Below the pieces are notes generated by a model that was given only the letters and a program-made list of their open reading frames with translations, was not told the DNA's origin and searched no databases. 64,000 nucleotides of DNA from Lachnospiraceae bacterium UBA3633 (GTDB lineage Bacteria; Bacillota; Clostridia; Lachnospirales; Lachnospiraceae): NCBI GenBank assembly GCA_002374095.1, contig DFKY01000020.1, positions 34,568 through 98,567 of the forward strand. Reading direction: 5' to 3'. A program made the position numbers and the translations under genes. Of this stretch, positions 27,552 to 37,143 are shown piece after piece. Positions within the stretch are counted from its first letter, which is position 1; each line of letters opens with the position of its first letter.

Positions 27552-28714
27552 AAGATATTTATCTTGACAATTCAGCAACAACTAAACTTGATGATGAAGT
27601 GATGGAATATATGAGCTCATTCAATAAAAGTTTTTATGCCAATCCGTCATCTATACATAGATTTGGGTACCTTGTGGAAGAAGAGATAAAAAAACATACG
27701 AAAACTTTTGCTGATCTTATAGGGGCAGACCCTTCAGAGCTTATCTGGACATCAGGGGGGACTGAAAGCAATAACCTTGCAATACTTGGATATGCTTATG
27801 CACATAAAAAAGAAGGCACGGGTATAATTACTACAAAGATTGAGCATCCATCTGTGCTTAGGGCGTGCGAAAAATTATCTTCTGATGGGTATGATGTAAA
27901 GTATCTTGATGTTGATTCGACAGGGCATATAGATTTAAAAGCCTTGGAAGAAAACATTACTGACAATATAATTTTAGTATCAATAATGTATGTCAATAAT
28001 GAGATTGGATCCGTTCAAGATATAGATGCCATAGGAAAACTTATAAAAGAAAAGAATAAAAACACTGCATTTCATGTAGATTTTGTACAAGGGTTTGGAA
28101 AATATAAGGTAACTTGCAAAAAGAATCATATTGATTTTTTATCTATAAGCTCCCATAAGTTTAATGGACCAAAAGGGGTAGGAGCTCTCTATAAAAAAAA
28201 TGAAAAGCGAATTTTGCCACTATCGTATGGAGGCGGTCAGCAGCAAGGTCTAAGATCAGGCACACTCAATACTTTAGGAATAGTAGGGATGGTAGAGGCG
28301 GCAAAAAAGTATTATGATGACTTTGATGATATAAATAGCAGATTATTAAGAATTCGTGATTATTTGATTGATAGTCTTGCAAACTTAAGCAATAAATACG
28401 ATAATATATATATAAACACTAAAAAGGATTCTAGTTTTGCACCCCATATTGTATCAGTGTCTTTCAAAGGAATTCGTTCGGAAGTATTAGTTCATGCACT
28501 TGAGGAAAAGGGTATATATGTGTCATCAGGTTCTGCATGTTCAAGTCATAGCAAGAAAGTTAGTGATACTTTAGTAGCAATAGGACTTGACAAAAATCTT
28601 ATAGATTCTACGATAAGAGTGTCACTTGGCAGATACAATGATATAGGAGAGATAGATACATTTATAACTGAGCTCGATAAGCTTATACCAAGTCTCGATA
28701 TAAGAAAAAGATGA
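27548..28714 (+). CDS. Cysteine desulfurase, NifS/IscS family
   Basis: A PLP enzyme that removes sulfur from cysteine for iron-sulfur cluster or thio-nucleoside synthesis. IYLDNSATTKLDDEV opens it; TSGGTESNNLAI, HVDFVQGFGK, SSHKFNGPKG (PLP lysine K204) and SSGSACSS (persulfide cysteine C331) follow. The short cysteine loop places it in the NifS/IscS class rather than SufS. No scaffold gene (iscU/nifU), iscR or thiI is adjacent, so the acceptor is not evident. In Clostridia such stand-alone copies often precede thiI or mnmA; here it is followed by a wall-binding protein. Confidence 0.93.
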   Translation: MKDIYLDNSATTKLDDEVMEYMSSFNKSFYANPSSIHRFGYLVEEEIKKHTKTFADLIGADPSELIWTSGGTESNNLAILGYAYAHKKEGTGIITTKIEHPSVLRACEKLSSDGYDVKYLDVDSTGHIDLKALEENITDNIILVSIMYVNNEIGSVQDIDAIGKLIKEKNKNTAFHVDFVQGFGKYKVTCKKNHIDFLSISSHKFNGPKGVGALYKKNEKRILPLSYGGGQQQGLRSGTLNTLGIVGMVEAAKKYYDDFDDINSRLLRIRDYLIDSLANLSNKYDNIYINTKKDSSFAPHIVSVSFKGIRSEVLVHALEEKGIYVSSGSACSSHSKKVSDTLVAIGLDKNLIDSTIRVSLGRYNDIGEIDTFITELDKLIPSLDIRKR

Positions 28715-30102
28715 TTAAAAGTTTCATAGCAAAAATTAAATACATACTATTGGTGCTAATAATTACATTTACATGGTTTTCTTTTCCAGCGTTTTCTGCT
28801 TGGGGTGTTTTGCCAAGTGGGGATATGTTTTGGTATGAACCTGATGGCACTATAGCCTATGATGGATGGAAACTTATAGAAAATGGCGATACTGGCTATG
28901 CATATTATTATTATTTTGATAAAAATGGAGTAGTTCTTCGTGATGACATTACACCAGATTACTATGTAGTTAGTGCAGATGGCAGATATATAGATGATGA
29001 TGGATATATACCTTATGTATATATAGGCAATGCAGGTGGTGATTTAGCAAATGGTTCAATGTATTCAGCAGAAATGCTCCAAGATATACAAAACAATAGT
29101 GCTAAACAAAAGAGTATTAAGTCCACAGGACAATTTTTGTATGTGACAGATCCATCATTAATAGATGGGCCGACACCTTCTGACAATATAGTTATTGAAG
29201 TTAATCCTGATGGTACTGCAAGATCAATACTCGGAAAAAATGTAGTACTGAAAAATAAAGCAACAGGTAGCAATGCTTTTAATGCAGAGATGGATAGAAA
29301 TATGCAAAATTATATACAGGGCGGTAATAACTATAGCAAAAAAGTTAATGGCACTACATATACTAAGAGTAAATGGAAAGAAGTTATGGCACTTAAAGGT
29401 GGAGGGGCGACTATAATATTTGAAAATCCTTCCAATAATTTCAATAAATTGAAGGGAAGGATAGCGACACACTATTTTACATATACTGATAGAACTACAA
29501 CTTGTACGCTTAATATATATAATGAAGATGAAAATGAATTGCTTTATACCACTTCAGATTTCAATTATAATAATGGCGCAACTTTTGAGTGCACATTTAA
29601 AAGAAAAGTAAATAAGATAAAATTTGAATTAGAGATAGATGGACAGTATGGCTCGAGAATATGTTATCTAAGAAAATGCGAATATGGATTTGATAGAGAA
29701 GCATATGAAGAAGAGTTATATGAGGAAGAGATAGAAGCAGAAAATAGGGCATATGAAGAGGAATTTGCACGAATTTTTGGTACAGATTCGGAGATAGAAA
29801 ATGAAGAAGGTGAAAGGGAAGAAAAGGCAATTGAAGGTGAATCCCCAGATGCAAGATGGAGAAGGATTAACAATATAAGTGATGATGAGTATTGGCTTTC
29901 TTTTGATGAAGATGATGAAAATCTTACAGCTGCTATGAGAGCATCAATATCTGAAGCTCGAAAAAGACTTGAAGAAAATGATGAAAAGCATAGAGCAGTA
30001 TCAGGGCCAGCCTTTGATCCTGCATTAAAAGATATGAAAGAAGCTGTTGGGCCAGATGGTTCAAGTAGGATTGTTCCCGTAGGAAAATCGTCAGATGATT
30101 AA
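28711..30102 (+). CDS. Exported protein with cell-wall-binding-like repeats and a C-terminal beta domain
   Basis: A signal peptide (residues 1-30, ending PAFSA) is followed by aromatic/glycine repeats (MFWYEPDGTIAYDGWKLIE, YYYYFDKNGVVLRDDI) of the choline/glucan-binding type. Residues about 190-325 form a beta-sandwich-like domain (KWKEVMALKGGGATIIF through ICYLRKCEYGFD). The last 130 residues are very acidic with repeated EEE/YEEE runs. A second protein in this window, at 61646-62713, shares both the repeat-type N-terminus and the W-x-x-VM-x-L-x-G-x-GA motif of the middle domain. It overlaps the desulfurase gene by four bases. It is probably attached to the wall surface; the ligand is unknown. 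Confidence 0.75.
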   Translation: MIKSFIAKIKYILLVLIITFTWFSFPAFSAWGVLPSGDMFWYEPDGTIAYDGWKLIENGDTGYAYYYYFDKNGVVLRDDITPDYYVVSADGRYIDDDGYIPYVYIGNAGGDLANGSMYSAEMLQDIQNNSAKQKSIKSTGQFLYVTDPSLIDGPTPSDNIVIEVNPDGTARSILGKNVVLKNKATGSNAFNAEMDRNMQNYIQGGNNYSKKVNGTTYTKSKWKEVMALKGGGATIIFENPSNNFNKLKGRIATHYFTYTDRTTTCTLNIYNEDENELLYTTSDFNYNNGATFECTFKRKVNKIKFELEIDGQYGSRICYLRKCEYGFDREAYEEELYEEEIEAENRAYEEEFARIFGTDSEIENEEGEREEKAIEGESPDARWRRINNISDDEYWLSFDEDDENLTAAMRASISEARKRLEENDEKHRAVSGPAFDPALKDMKEAVGPDGSSRIVPVGKSSDD

Positions 30103-30127
30103 AAAAAATATATGAAGGGTGGATGAG

Positions 30128-32077
30128 ATGATGAAAAGTCTTGATTATCTAAAGCTACTATCAAATCAATTTCCAAACCAAGAAAAAACCTGTGTTGAGA
30201 TTGCCAATTTAAGTTCTATACTTACTTTGCCAAAAGGCACAGAGTTTTTTTTGTCAGATCTTCATGGAGAAAATGAAAGCTTCATTCATATGCTTAGATC
30301 TGCATCAGGGGTTATAAGATCTAAAATAAAGCATATGTATGGAAATGAGATGACTGATGATGAGATACTTGAATTTGCTAATATCATCTACTATCCAAAG
30401 GAAATGCTCAATAAATATGATTTAAGAAGTGAAAGTACTTATGAGTTCCAAAAAACTACAATTATACGTCTTATAAGAGTAGTGAAAGATGTGTCCAATA
30501 AATATTCTAAATCAAAAGTTAGAAAAGCATGTAAAGATGAATATGTCTATCTTCTTGATGAACTTTTATATAAAGATACTGATAGAGATAATGTAAAAAA
30601 AGATTTCTACTATGATGAGATAATAAAATCAATTATAGAGATTGGGCTTTCTCGTGATTTTATTATAGCAATGTGTGACCTTATACAAAAACTTGCAGTA
30701 GACACTTTGCACATAGTTGGAGATATATTTGATAGAGGACCAAGACATGATAAAATTCTTGATGAACTTATGGCATTTCATAATGTTGATATAGAATGGG
30801 GCAATCATGATATAGAGTGGATTGGCGCAGCACTTGGCAATGAAACACTTATACTAAATGCACTTCGTATCGCTGTAAGATATAATTGCTATGATATGCT
30901 TGAAGAAGGGTATGGGATAAGTCTTAGAGCTCTAAATGATTTTGCAGCAAGAACATATGGGGATGACCCTTGTGAACTCTTTATGCCGATGATTCTTGAT
31001 GAAAACAAATATGATGTAGTAAGACCAAGCCTTTCAGCAAAACTTCAGAAGGCTCTTGCAGTCATGCAGTTCAAATCAGAAGGGAAACTAATAAAGAAAC
31101 ATCCTGAGTATGAGATGAATGATCGGATTATGCTTGAGAGAATTAACTATGATGATTATACAATCGATATAGAAGGAAAAATATATAAATTAAAAGATCA
31201 TAATTTCCCAACTATAGATAAAAATGATCCGCTTAAATATTCTCAAGAAGAGGAGCAGCTTGTAAAGGTTCTTAAGGCAAGTTTTGTACATTCTACAAAG
31301 CTTAAGAATCATATAAAATTTTTACTTGATAAAGGAAGTCTATATAAGATACACAATGGTAATCTTATATATCATGGCATCATACCATTCAATTCTGATA
31401 AAACCTATACTGTGTTTAAGGGGTTTGATGGAAAGCAAAACCTTTCAGGTAAATCTCTTCTTGATTATTTTGACAAGATAGTAAGACAGGCTTATACGGA
31501 TAAAAAGGCACATAGATTTGAAAATGACAATCTTGATGCACTTTATTATATGTGGTGTGGAAAGTATTCACCAGTATTTGGAAAAGATACTATACGAACT
31601 TTTGAAATATACTTTGTGGATGACCCTGATATAAAGAAAGAACATAAAAATCCTTATTATGATTTGTATCAAGATGAAAAGACAGTTATAGGTATACTTG
31701 AAAATTTTGGACTTGATAAGACAGGGCATATAATAAATGGTCATGTGCCGGTAAAGAGAAAAGAGGGTGAAAGCCCAGTAAAAGCGAATGGTAGACTTTT
31801 TATCATTGATGGGGGCATGTCAAAAAGTTATCAAAAAAGTACTGGAATAGCAGGGTATACCATGATAAGTGATTCTGTACATTTAACTATAGCAACACAT
31901 AAACCATATGAAAAAGGAAAGTTCAACACACCAGAGACAGAAGAAGTAGAAAACATTGCAAAGAATGGAAGACTTAGAATAAAGGATACAGATAGAGGAA
32001 AAGAAATACTTGAGAGGATAAGTGACTTAAAAGAATTACTTAATGCCTATAGAGAAGGATTGATAAAAGAGATTTAA
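30128..32077 (+). CDS. fbp: Fructose-1,6-bisphosphatase, class III
   Basis: Gluconeogenic enzyme of the Firmicutes-specific class III, built on a metallophosphoesterase fold and unrelated in sequence to class I. The metal-binding blocks are FFLSDLHGENESF, HIVGDIFDRGPRHDKIL and DIEWGNHDIEWIGAALGN, with GHIINGHVPVKRKEGESP and the FIIDGGMSKSYQ block near the C-terminus. The 649-residue length matches the family. AAGGGTGG at 30115-30122 supports the ATG at 30128 (a second ATG follows at once) rather than the GTG at 30119. It is the last gene before the terminator at 32085. Confidence 0.96.
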   Translation: MMKSLDYLKLLSNQFPNQEKTCVEIANLSSILTLPKGTEFFLSDLHGENESFIHMLRSASGVIRSKIKHMYGNEMTDDEILEFANIIYYPKEMLNKYDLRSESTYEFQKTTIIRLIRVVKDVSNKYSKSKVRKACKDEYVYLLDELLYKDTDRDNVKKDFYYDEIIKSIIEIGLSRDFIIAMCDLIQKLAVDTLHIVGDIFDRGPRHDKILDELMAFHNVDIEWGNHDIEWIGAALGNETLILNALRIAVRYNCYDMLEEGYGISLRALNDFAARTYGDDPCELFMPMILDENKYDVVRPSLSAKLQKALAVMQFKSEGKLIKKHPEYEMNDRIMLERINYDDYTIDIEGKIYKLKDHNFPTIDKNDPLKYSQEEEQLVKVLKASFVHSTKLKNHIKFLLDKGSLYKIHNGNLIYHGIIPFNSDKTYTVFKGFDGKQNLSGKSLLDYFDKIVRQAYTDKKAHRFENDNLDALYYMWCGKYSPVFGKDTIRTFEIYFVDDPDIKKEHKNPYYDLYQDEKTVIGILENFGLDKTGHIINGHVPVKRKEGESPVKANGRLFIIDGGMSKSYQKSTGIAGYTMISDSVHLTIATHKPYEKGKFNTPETEEVENIAKNGRLRIKDTDRGKEILERISDLKELLNAYREGLIKEI

Positions 32078-32084
32078 ATAAATG

Positions 32085-32114
32085 AAAAAGGCTCATAATA
32101 ATAGAGCCTTTTTT
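32085..32114 (+). terminator. Intrinsic terminator after fbp, end of the 28-kb gene run
   Basis: AAAAAGGCTC (32085-32094) pairs with GAGCCTTTTT (32104-32113) around a nine-base A/T loop and runs into T residues. It is the first clear terminator after the promoter at 3872. Confidence 0.85.
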
Positions 32115-32185
32115 GGTGCACAAAACGCAAAGTTTTATGGTATAATAATCTGTGTACACAAATTGTTCACAAATTAAACTTAGAA

Positions 32186-32214
32186 TTGACATAGAATATT
32201 TATAGAATTAAAAG
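32186..32214 (+). promoter_or_regulatory. Possible promoter for the SLH-efflux-two-component gene group
   Basis: TTGACA (32186-32191) is a perfect -35 element. The best -10 at 17 bases is TAAAAG (32209-32214), four of six consensus bases. The start codon of the first gene follows at 32237. The -10 is weak, so the exact start is uncertain. Confidence 0.42.
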
Positions 32215-32236
32215 AAACATTAAGAAGTGAACATAA

Positions 32237-33394
32237 ATGAAAAAAGCGTTTAAAATAAAAGTTTATATCACACTTATATTTAGTGCATTGCTATTCGTAA
32301 ATACTATTAATTATGCTAAAGCCAATAAGACACTTGAAGATAAAGTGGAAGTTCTTTATCTTCTTAATATTGTTGATAATAAAGAAAACCTTGATAAGCC
32401 TATAACTCGACAAGAGTTTGCTAAAATGGTTGTGAAAGCATCTGATGATAAAGATAAGGTCAGCGGAATTATGGTGGAGTCAGTATGCAATGATGTAGGA
32501 AGTGATAATCTCTATGCTGGCTATATTAAAAATGTTACCGATGAAGGTCATATGTTTTTTTATCTTGGTGGACTTTTTAAACCATATGACTATGTGACAT
32601 ATAGTGATCTTACAAGAGCTATGCTTTCGCTACTTGGATATGTAAGCGATGATTTTACTGGCAATCAGGTAATGAGTAGAAATCTGAAATATGAAAGCCT
32701 CAAACTTAATGATGGCATAGATAAGTCAGGGGTAGAAGTGCTCACAAAGCTTGACGTGCTTAAAGGTATATATAATACACTAAAGGGAAATATAAAAGAT
32801 GCAAAGGATGTTTATGGACTAAAAATATTTGATAAACTTCTACTGGATAGCGACAATGAATTAAATGCTGACAATGCAATCCCTAAAAAAGTAGAGGGAC
32901 CTTTTGTTATAAAAGATAAAGGCAGCATAGAAGCTCCCTTTGAAATTACAAAAAACAATGTCTACTTAAACGGAATCAAATCAAATATAGATGAAGTAAA
33001 ATTAGATATAGACAATTATGGATATGCTATATTTTATCTGGATCTTGATAGAAAATATGTATATTCTTATACAGAGAGAGATGATGTGACGGCACCTATT
33101 AGAGTGGAAAAAGGATATGTGCAAGATATACATTATGAAGCATCTGATATGACCACTCCATATAGGATAGATATAAATTCCAATAAATACTATATAGAAA
33201 GCGAAGAGATGAAATTTGCCTTTTCTGCTCTTGGAAATATAAGAGAAGGTGACTATATCATATATTTGTGCAATAAGATGAATGATGTGACAAATGCTTA
33301 TATAGATAGTGATGGGAAAGTAGTAAGAAACAATGAAGAAGAAGAGGTGTATAAAGGATCGATAATTTATGCAATAAAAGGAGACATTAGATGA
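32237..33394 (+). CDS. Exported protein with divergent SLH-like domain (385 aa), first of a tandem pair
   Basis: A signal peptide (residues 1-29, ending NYAKA) is followed by an SLH-like region at residues about 38-150: ITRQEFAKMVVKAS, YLGGLFKPYDYVTYSDLTRA and LLSLLGYVSDDF-like segments. The C-terminal half is beta-rich with no recognised domain. The protein that follows is a paralogue with the same layout (GGLFKP[YL][DE]YVTY[SR]DL and SLKxNDxIDKS in both). SLH domains usually anchor proteins to secondary wall polymers. The pair lies directly upstream of a MacAB-like transporter and overlaps its neighbour by ATGA. The role is unknown; an envelope-associated accessory to the transporter is possible. 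Confidence 0.72.
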   Translation: MKKAFKIKVYITLIFSALLFVNTINYAKANKTLEDKVEVLYLLNIVDNKENLDKPITRQEFAKMVVKASDDKDKVSGIMVESVCNDVGSDNLYAGYIKNVTDEGHMFFYLGGLFKPYDYVTYSDLTRAMLSLLGYVSDDFTGNQVMSRNLKYESLKLNDGIDKSGVEVLTKLDVLKGIYNTLKGNIKDAKDVYGLKIFDKLLLDSDNELNADNAIPKKVEGPFVIKDKGSIEAPFEITKNNVYLNGIKSNIDEVKLDIDNYGYAIFYLDLDRKYVYSYTERDDVTAPIRVEKGYVQDIHYEASDMTTPYRIDINSNKYYIESEEMKFAFSALGNIREGDYIIYLCNKMNDVTNAYIDSDGKVVRNNEEEEVYKGSIIYAIKGDIR

Positions 33395-34533
33395 AAAGTA
33401 TAATAAAGAATAAGATATTTTTAGTTTTAATTATAATATCAATTGTGTCTAACACTTTCACGAGTTTTTCTGCAACTGCAGCAGGACAAGAGCTTAGGAC
33501 ACAAACACTATACCTTGCTGATATTATAGAAAATGACAACGCTATGAATGATTTTATAACGCGAGGTGAATTTGCAAGGATGATAGTTAAAGCATCTCCG
33601 TATAAAGATAGTGCATCAATATATGACTCAAATACCGGATTTACTGATGTATCTCTTGAATATGCATATGCACCATTTGTAAAAATAGCGTCAAAAGAAG
33701 GGTATATTGCTTCGTATCTTGGTGGACTTTTTAAACCACTTGAATATGTGACATATAGGGATCTTATAAGGGCCTGTCTTACATTACTTGGCTATACCAA
33801 TGATGATTTTACAGGCAATCAAATAAGTGGACGTCTGGAGATGTTTACATCACTTAAGATGAATGACAATATTGACAAATCAATAAATGATTATGTCACA
33901 AAAAAAGATGCGGTAAATGCAGTATACAATACATTAAAAACCAACAAAAAAGGTGGGAATTCAGCATATGGTCCGACAGTATTTACTAACTTATCAGTTA
34001 ATAGTGATGGAGATCTAAATGCTACTGGACTCACGAAGACAAAATTAAATGGTCCATATATACTGAAAAGAGGAGAAGCCCTCAATTTATCAATACCTTT
34101 TGACATAACGACTGCAAATATTTTTATAAATGGCACATCAGCAAATCTTGAGACATTATATAGAGAGTTAAATAATCAAGGATACCTTATATATTATTAC
34201 AATGAGACAACTAAAACTATCTATATATATAAGGAAGGTACTACTCTTGAATCATCTACTATGGTAAAGAAAGGCTATGTCAATCACATATATTATAATG
34301 CAGGTGATACTGTGACACCTACAAGAGTTGAGATAGATCTTTCAAATTATACACTTGGAAGCTCTGAGGTGCAATTTGCATTTTCGTATGCTGGAACTAT
34401 AAGTGTGGGTGATCAGATAATATTCATCTATACAAAAAGCGACACATCAAGCGATGAAGATACATCGGGAGAAGGAACAGTAGTGACGGAAGGCACTATA
34501 ACCCATGCTTATATATATGATTTAAGATACTAA
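33391..34533 (+). CDS. Exported protein with divergent SLH-like domain (380 aa), second of a tandem pair
   Basis: A signal peptide (residues 1-28) precedes SLH-like helices: ITRGEFARMIVKAS, then GFTDVSLEYAYAPFVKIA and GYIASYLGGLFKPLEYVTY. FTDV plus a G-x-F-x-P type motif is the SLH hallmark and is clearer here than in the upstream paralogue. A beta-rich C-terminal region ends in a Ser/Asp/Glu-rich segment and GTITHAYIYDLRY. It arose by tandem duplication with the 32237 gene; the two have diverged strongly. It is followed 20 bases later by the adaptor gene, so it is probably in the same transcript. Confidence 0.72.
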   Translation: MKSIIKNKIFLVLIIISIVSNTFTSFSATAAGQELRTQTLYLADIIENDNAMNDFITRGEFARMIVKASPYKDSASIYDSNTGFTDVSLEYAYAPFVKIASKEGYIASYLGGLFKPLEYVTYRDLIRACLTLLGYTNDDFTGNQISGRLEMFTSLKMNDNIDKSINDYVTKKDAVNAVYNTLKTNKKGGNSAYGPTVFTNLSVNSDGDLNATGLTKTKLNGPYILKRGEALNLSIPFDITTANIFINGTSANLETLYRELNNQGYLIYYYNETTKTIYIYKEGTTLESSTMVKKGYVNHIYYNAGDTVTPTRVEIDLSNYTLGSSEVQFAFSYAGTISVGDQIIFIYTKSDTSSDEDTSGEGTVVTEGTITHAYIYDLRY

Positions 34534-34553
34534 AAATTTATACGGGGTAGATT

Positions 34554-36422
34554 ATGAAGCTTAAAGATTTTATAGAAAAAATATTTAAAAAGAAAAAAGA
34601 AGATATTGAAAATATAGGCGATATCAAAGGCGCTGTAAGTTCTGATACATTTGTAAAGACAGAACTTACAAATGATGATATTGCTGCAACTAAAGCAGCA
34701 CATGATGAGATAGAAAATCGCAAGAACAAGAGAAAAAAACTTATAAAAAGAATTGCTATAATTGTGGGTGCTATACTTCTTTTGATTGTCATCATCAATA
34801 TTGCATTAACAAGTAGTAAAAAACAAAAAGAAAAAGAAGAAACTATGAAAAATGTGCAAGAAGTTAGAGTTATGAATATTTCTTCTGAAATATCAGGATC
34901 TGGAACTTTGCTTCCAAAAGATAGCTATACAATCACATCACTTGTAGAGGGTAATGTAACTAATGTGTATTTTTCTTTGGGCGACAAAGTAGTGAAAGAT
35001 CAATTGCTTCTTACTATTGATAGTAGCACTGCTTATCGTACTATAGCCAATGCTTCATCATCTGTAGCTCAGGCACAAGATAGTTTTAATCAAGCAAAAT
35101 ATGAGTACGAAAAGCTGGAATCGGATTATAGCGATCGGACATATAAAGCTCCATACGCAGGAACGCTTAAGACATTTAAAATAAAGAAAGGTGATATATT
35201 AAATAATAATACAGAGATAGGAAGTATCGTAGATGACTCAATGATGAGTATAAAACTCCCTTTTGCAAGTAATGCTATAGGGCAAGTAAAAAAAGGTATG
35301 ACAGCAATTCTTGAATTGCAGGAGACAGCAGAACTTCTTATAGGGACAGTGGAAAGTGTAGCAAGCGCCAATGAGACAAGTGCCTCTGGAGCACTTGTTA
35401 GATACGTTACTATAGTATGTGATAATCCTGGTGGGCTTACGACTGATAATACTGCTATAGCAGTAGTAGGCAATGTAGCATCTTTGGAAGATGCAAATTT
35501 TGAATTAAATACTGATAAAAATCTAACATTTAGTGATGGAAGTAATGTTGAAGTTGCGAGTGTCCTTGTAGGAGAAGGTGCACACGTCAACAAAGGAACG
35601 CCACTTTTTACAATTACAGAAGAGACTTTCAACAACGTACTTTCAAATAAAAAGAAAACATATCTTCAAGCAGAAGAATCATTAACTAAAGCTGAAAACT
35701 CATATGATGATTCTATAGATGCATACGAAGAGTATTTTATCAAAGCGCCTATAGATGGTACGGTAATTACAAAAGATGTAAAGGTTGGCGATAAATTACA
35801 AAAAAGTAGTTCTTCTGCTAAAACCCTTACTACAATCTATGATCTTTCAGAGCTTACATTCAATATGGATGTAGATGAACTTGATATATCAAAAATCAAA
35901 GAAGGTCAAGTGGTTAATATCCAAGCAGATGCTTTCAACAATAAAATGTTTAAGGGAGTTATCACAAATGTTAGTCTTGTGTCATCAAATTCAAATGGTG
36001 TCACAAATTATCCAGTTACAGTTACTATATCAGACATAGGTGAACTTTTGCCGGGTATGAATGTAGACGCATATATAGTTCTTGCAAATGTTGAAAATGT
36101 AGTTGGGATACCAGCGGATGCACTTCAAAGAGGAGATGTCGTATATGTACTCAATACTTCACCTACTATAGTGGCAGGGAATTATAGTACTGAAGGGATA
36201 TCAGATCGTATAAAGAATAGAGTGCCAGAAGGATTTACAGCTATAAATGTAGAGACAGGTATATCAAATGAAAATTATATAGAGATAAAAAGCGGTCTTC
36301 AAGAAGGTGATAAAGTATACATTAGTGAAAACTCAACGAATGCTAATCAAAATATGTTCCAAGGACCAGGTGGTATGGGTGGTGGCATGGGAGGACCTCC
36401 AGGTGGTGGAGGACAGAGATAA
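34554..36422 (+). CDS. MacA/HlyD-type transporter adaptor protein with duplicated lipoyl-like units
   Basis: A cytoplasmic basic stretch of about 60 residues precedes one membrane helix (residues about 65-84), and the rest is extracytoplasmic. The first barrel-sandwich unit has GNVTNVYFSLGDKVVKDQLL and APYAGTLKTFKIKKGD. A second set follows at residues about 330-425 (LVGEGAHVNKGTPLF, then FIKAPIDGTVITKDVKVGDK), with beta-barrel and C-terminal adaptor domains and a final Gly/Pro/Met-rich tail. At 622 residues it is longer than a usual MacA (about 370-400), mainly through this second lipoyl-like unit. It is next to an ABC ATPase and a MacB-like permease, so the three likely form one pump. The substrate is unknown. 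Confidence 0.85.
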   Translation: MKLKDFIEKIFKKKKEDIENIGDIKGAVSSDTFVKTELTNDDIAATKAAHDEIENRKNKRKKLIKRIAIIVGAILLLIVIINIALTSSKKQKEKEETMKNVQEVRVMNISSEISGSGTLLPKDSYTITSLVEGNVTNVYFSLGDKVVKDQLLLTIDSSTAYRTIANASSSVAQAQDSFNQAKYEYEKLESDYSDRTYKAPYAGTLKTFKIKKGDILNNNTEIGSIVDDSMMSIKLPFASNAIGQVKKGMTAILELQETAELLIGTVESVASANETSASGALVRYVTIVCDNPGGLTTDNTAIAVVGNVASLEDANFELNTDKNLTFSDGSNVEVASVLVGEGAHVNKGTPLFTITEETFNNVLSNKKKTYLQAEESLTKAENSYDDSIDAYEEYFIKAPIDGTVITKDVKVGDKLQKSSSSAKTLTTIYDLSELTFNMDVDELDISKIKEGQVVNIQADAFNNKMFKGVITNVSLVSSNSNGVTNYPVTVTISDIGELLPGMNVDAYIVLANVENVVGIPADALQRGDVVYVLNTSPTIVAGNYSTEGISDRIKNRVPEGFTAINVETGISNENYIEIKSGLQEGDKVYISENSTNANQNMFQGPGGMGGGMGGPPGGGGQR

Positions 36423-36423
36423 C

Positions 36424-37143
36424 ATGAGTGATCCATTGATTGATATAAGAAATGAATACAAGATATACATAATGGGAAATGAACAAGTATATGCCAATGA
36501 TAATATAAATCTAAAGATTGATAGAGGAGAATTTGTATCAATAGTAGGGAAATCAGGTTCGGGGAAAAGCACCCTTATGAATATAATAGGGGCACTTGAT
36601 AAACCTACAAGTGGAAAGTATTTTTTAAATGGTAGGGATACAAGCACTATGTCAGATGATGAGCTTGCAGATATAAGAAATAAAACAATAGGATTTATAT
36701 TTCAGCAATACAATCTTTTGCCAAAACTCACTTTACTTGAAAATGTAGAACTTCCTTTATTATATGCAGGTATAAAAGTAAAGGAAAGAAGAATAAAAGC
36801 ACTTGAATCACTTAGCAAAGTAGGGCTTAAAGAAAAATACAATCAATACCCCAATCAGCTATCAGGTGGACAGCAACAGAGAGTTTCCATAGCAAGAGCT
36901 CTTGCAGGAAGCCCAAGTTTACTTCTTGCTGACGAACCGACAGGAGCGCTTGATTCAAAGACATCTGGAGATGTACTCAACTTTTTAAAAAAGCTTCATA
37001 GTGAGGGTAACACTATAGTTATGATTACTCATGATAATGCCATAGCACTTGAGGCAAAAAGAGTTGTCCGCATACATGATGGTAAAATAATATTTGATGG
37101 AGATACAGAGAGTTATGCTACAGAGTTTCAAATTAGCCATTAA
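36424..37143 (+). CDS. ABC transporter ATP-binding protein, MacB/LolD class
   Basis: A 239-residue nucleotide-binding domain with GKSGSGKSTLMNIIGALD (Walker A), FIFQQYNLLPKLTLLENVELP (Q loop), LSGGQQQRVSIARAL (signature), LLADEPTGALDSKTSGDV (Walker B and D loop) and MITHDN (H loop). The conserved GALDKPTSG block is typical of the MacB/LolD/FtsE branch. I place the start at ATG 36424, two bases after the adaptor gene, rather than at upstream in-frame codons inside the adaptor gene. The 3' end overlaps the permease gene. It powers the permease at 37115. Confidence 0.93.
   Translation: MSDPLIDIRNEYKIYIMGNEQVYANDNINLKIDRGEFVSIVGKSGSGKSTLMNIIGALDKPTSGKYFLNGRDTSTMSDDELADIRNKTIGFIFQQYNLLPKLTLLENVELPLLYAGIKVKERRIKALESLSKVGLKEKYNQYPNQLSGGQQQRVSIARALAGSPSLLLADEPTGALDSKTSGDVLNFLKKLHSEGNTIVMITHDNAIALEAKRVVRIHDGKIIFDGDTESYATEFQISH

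Noticed and set aside
35126..35635. A 169-codon minus-strand reading frame opposite the MacA-like adaptor.
   Set aside because: Shadow of the coding strand; no start signal and no recognisable motif.
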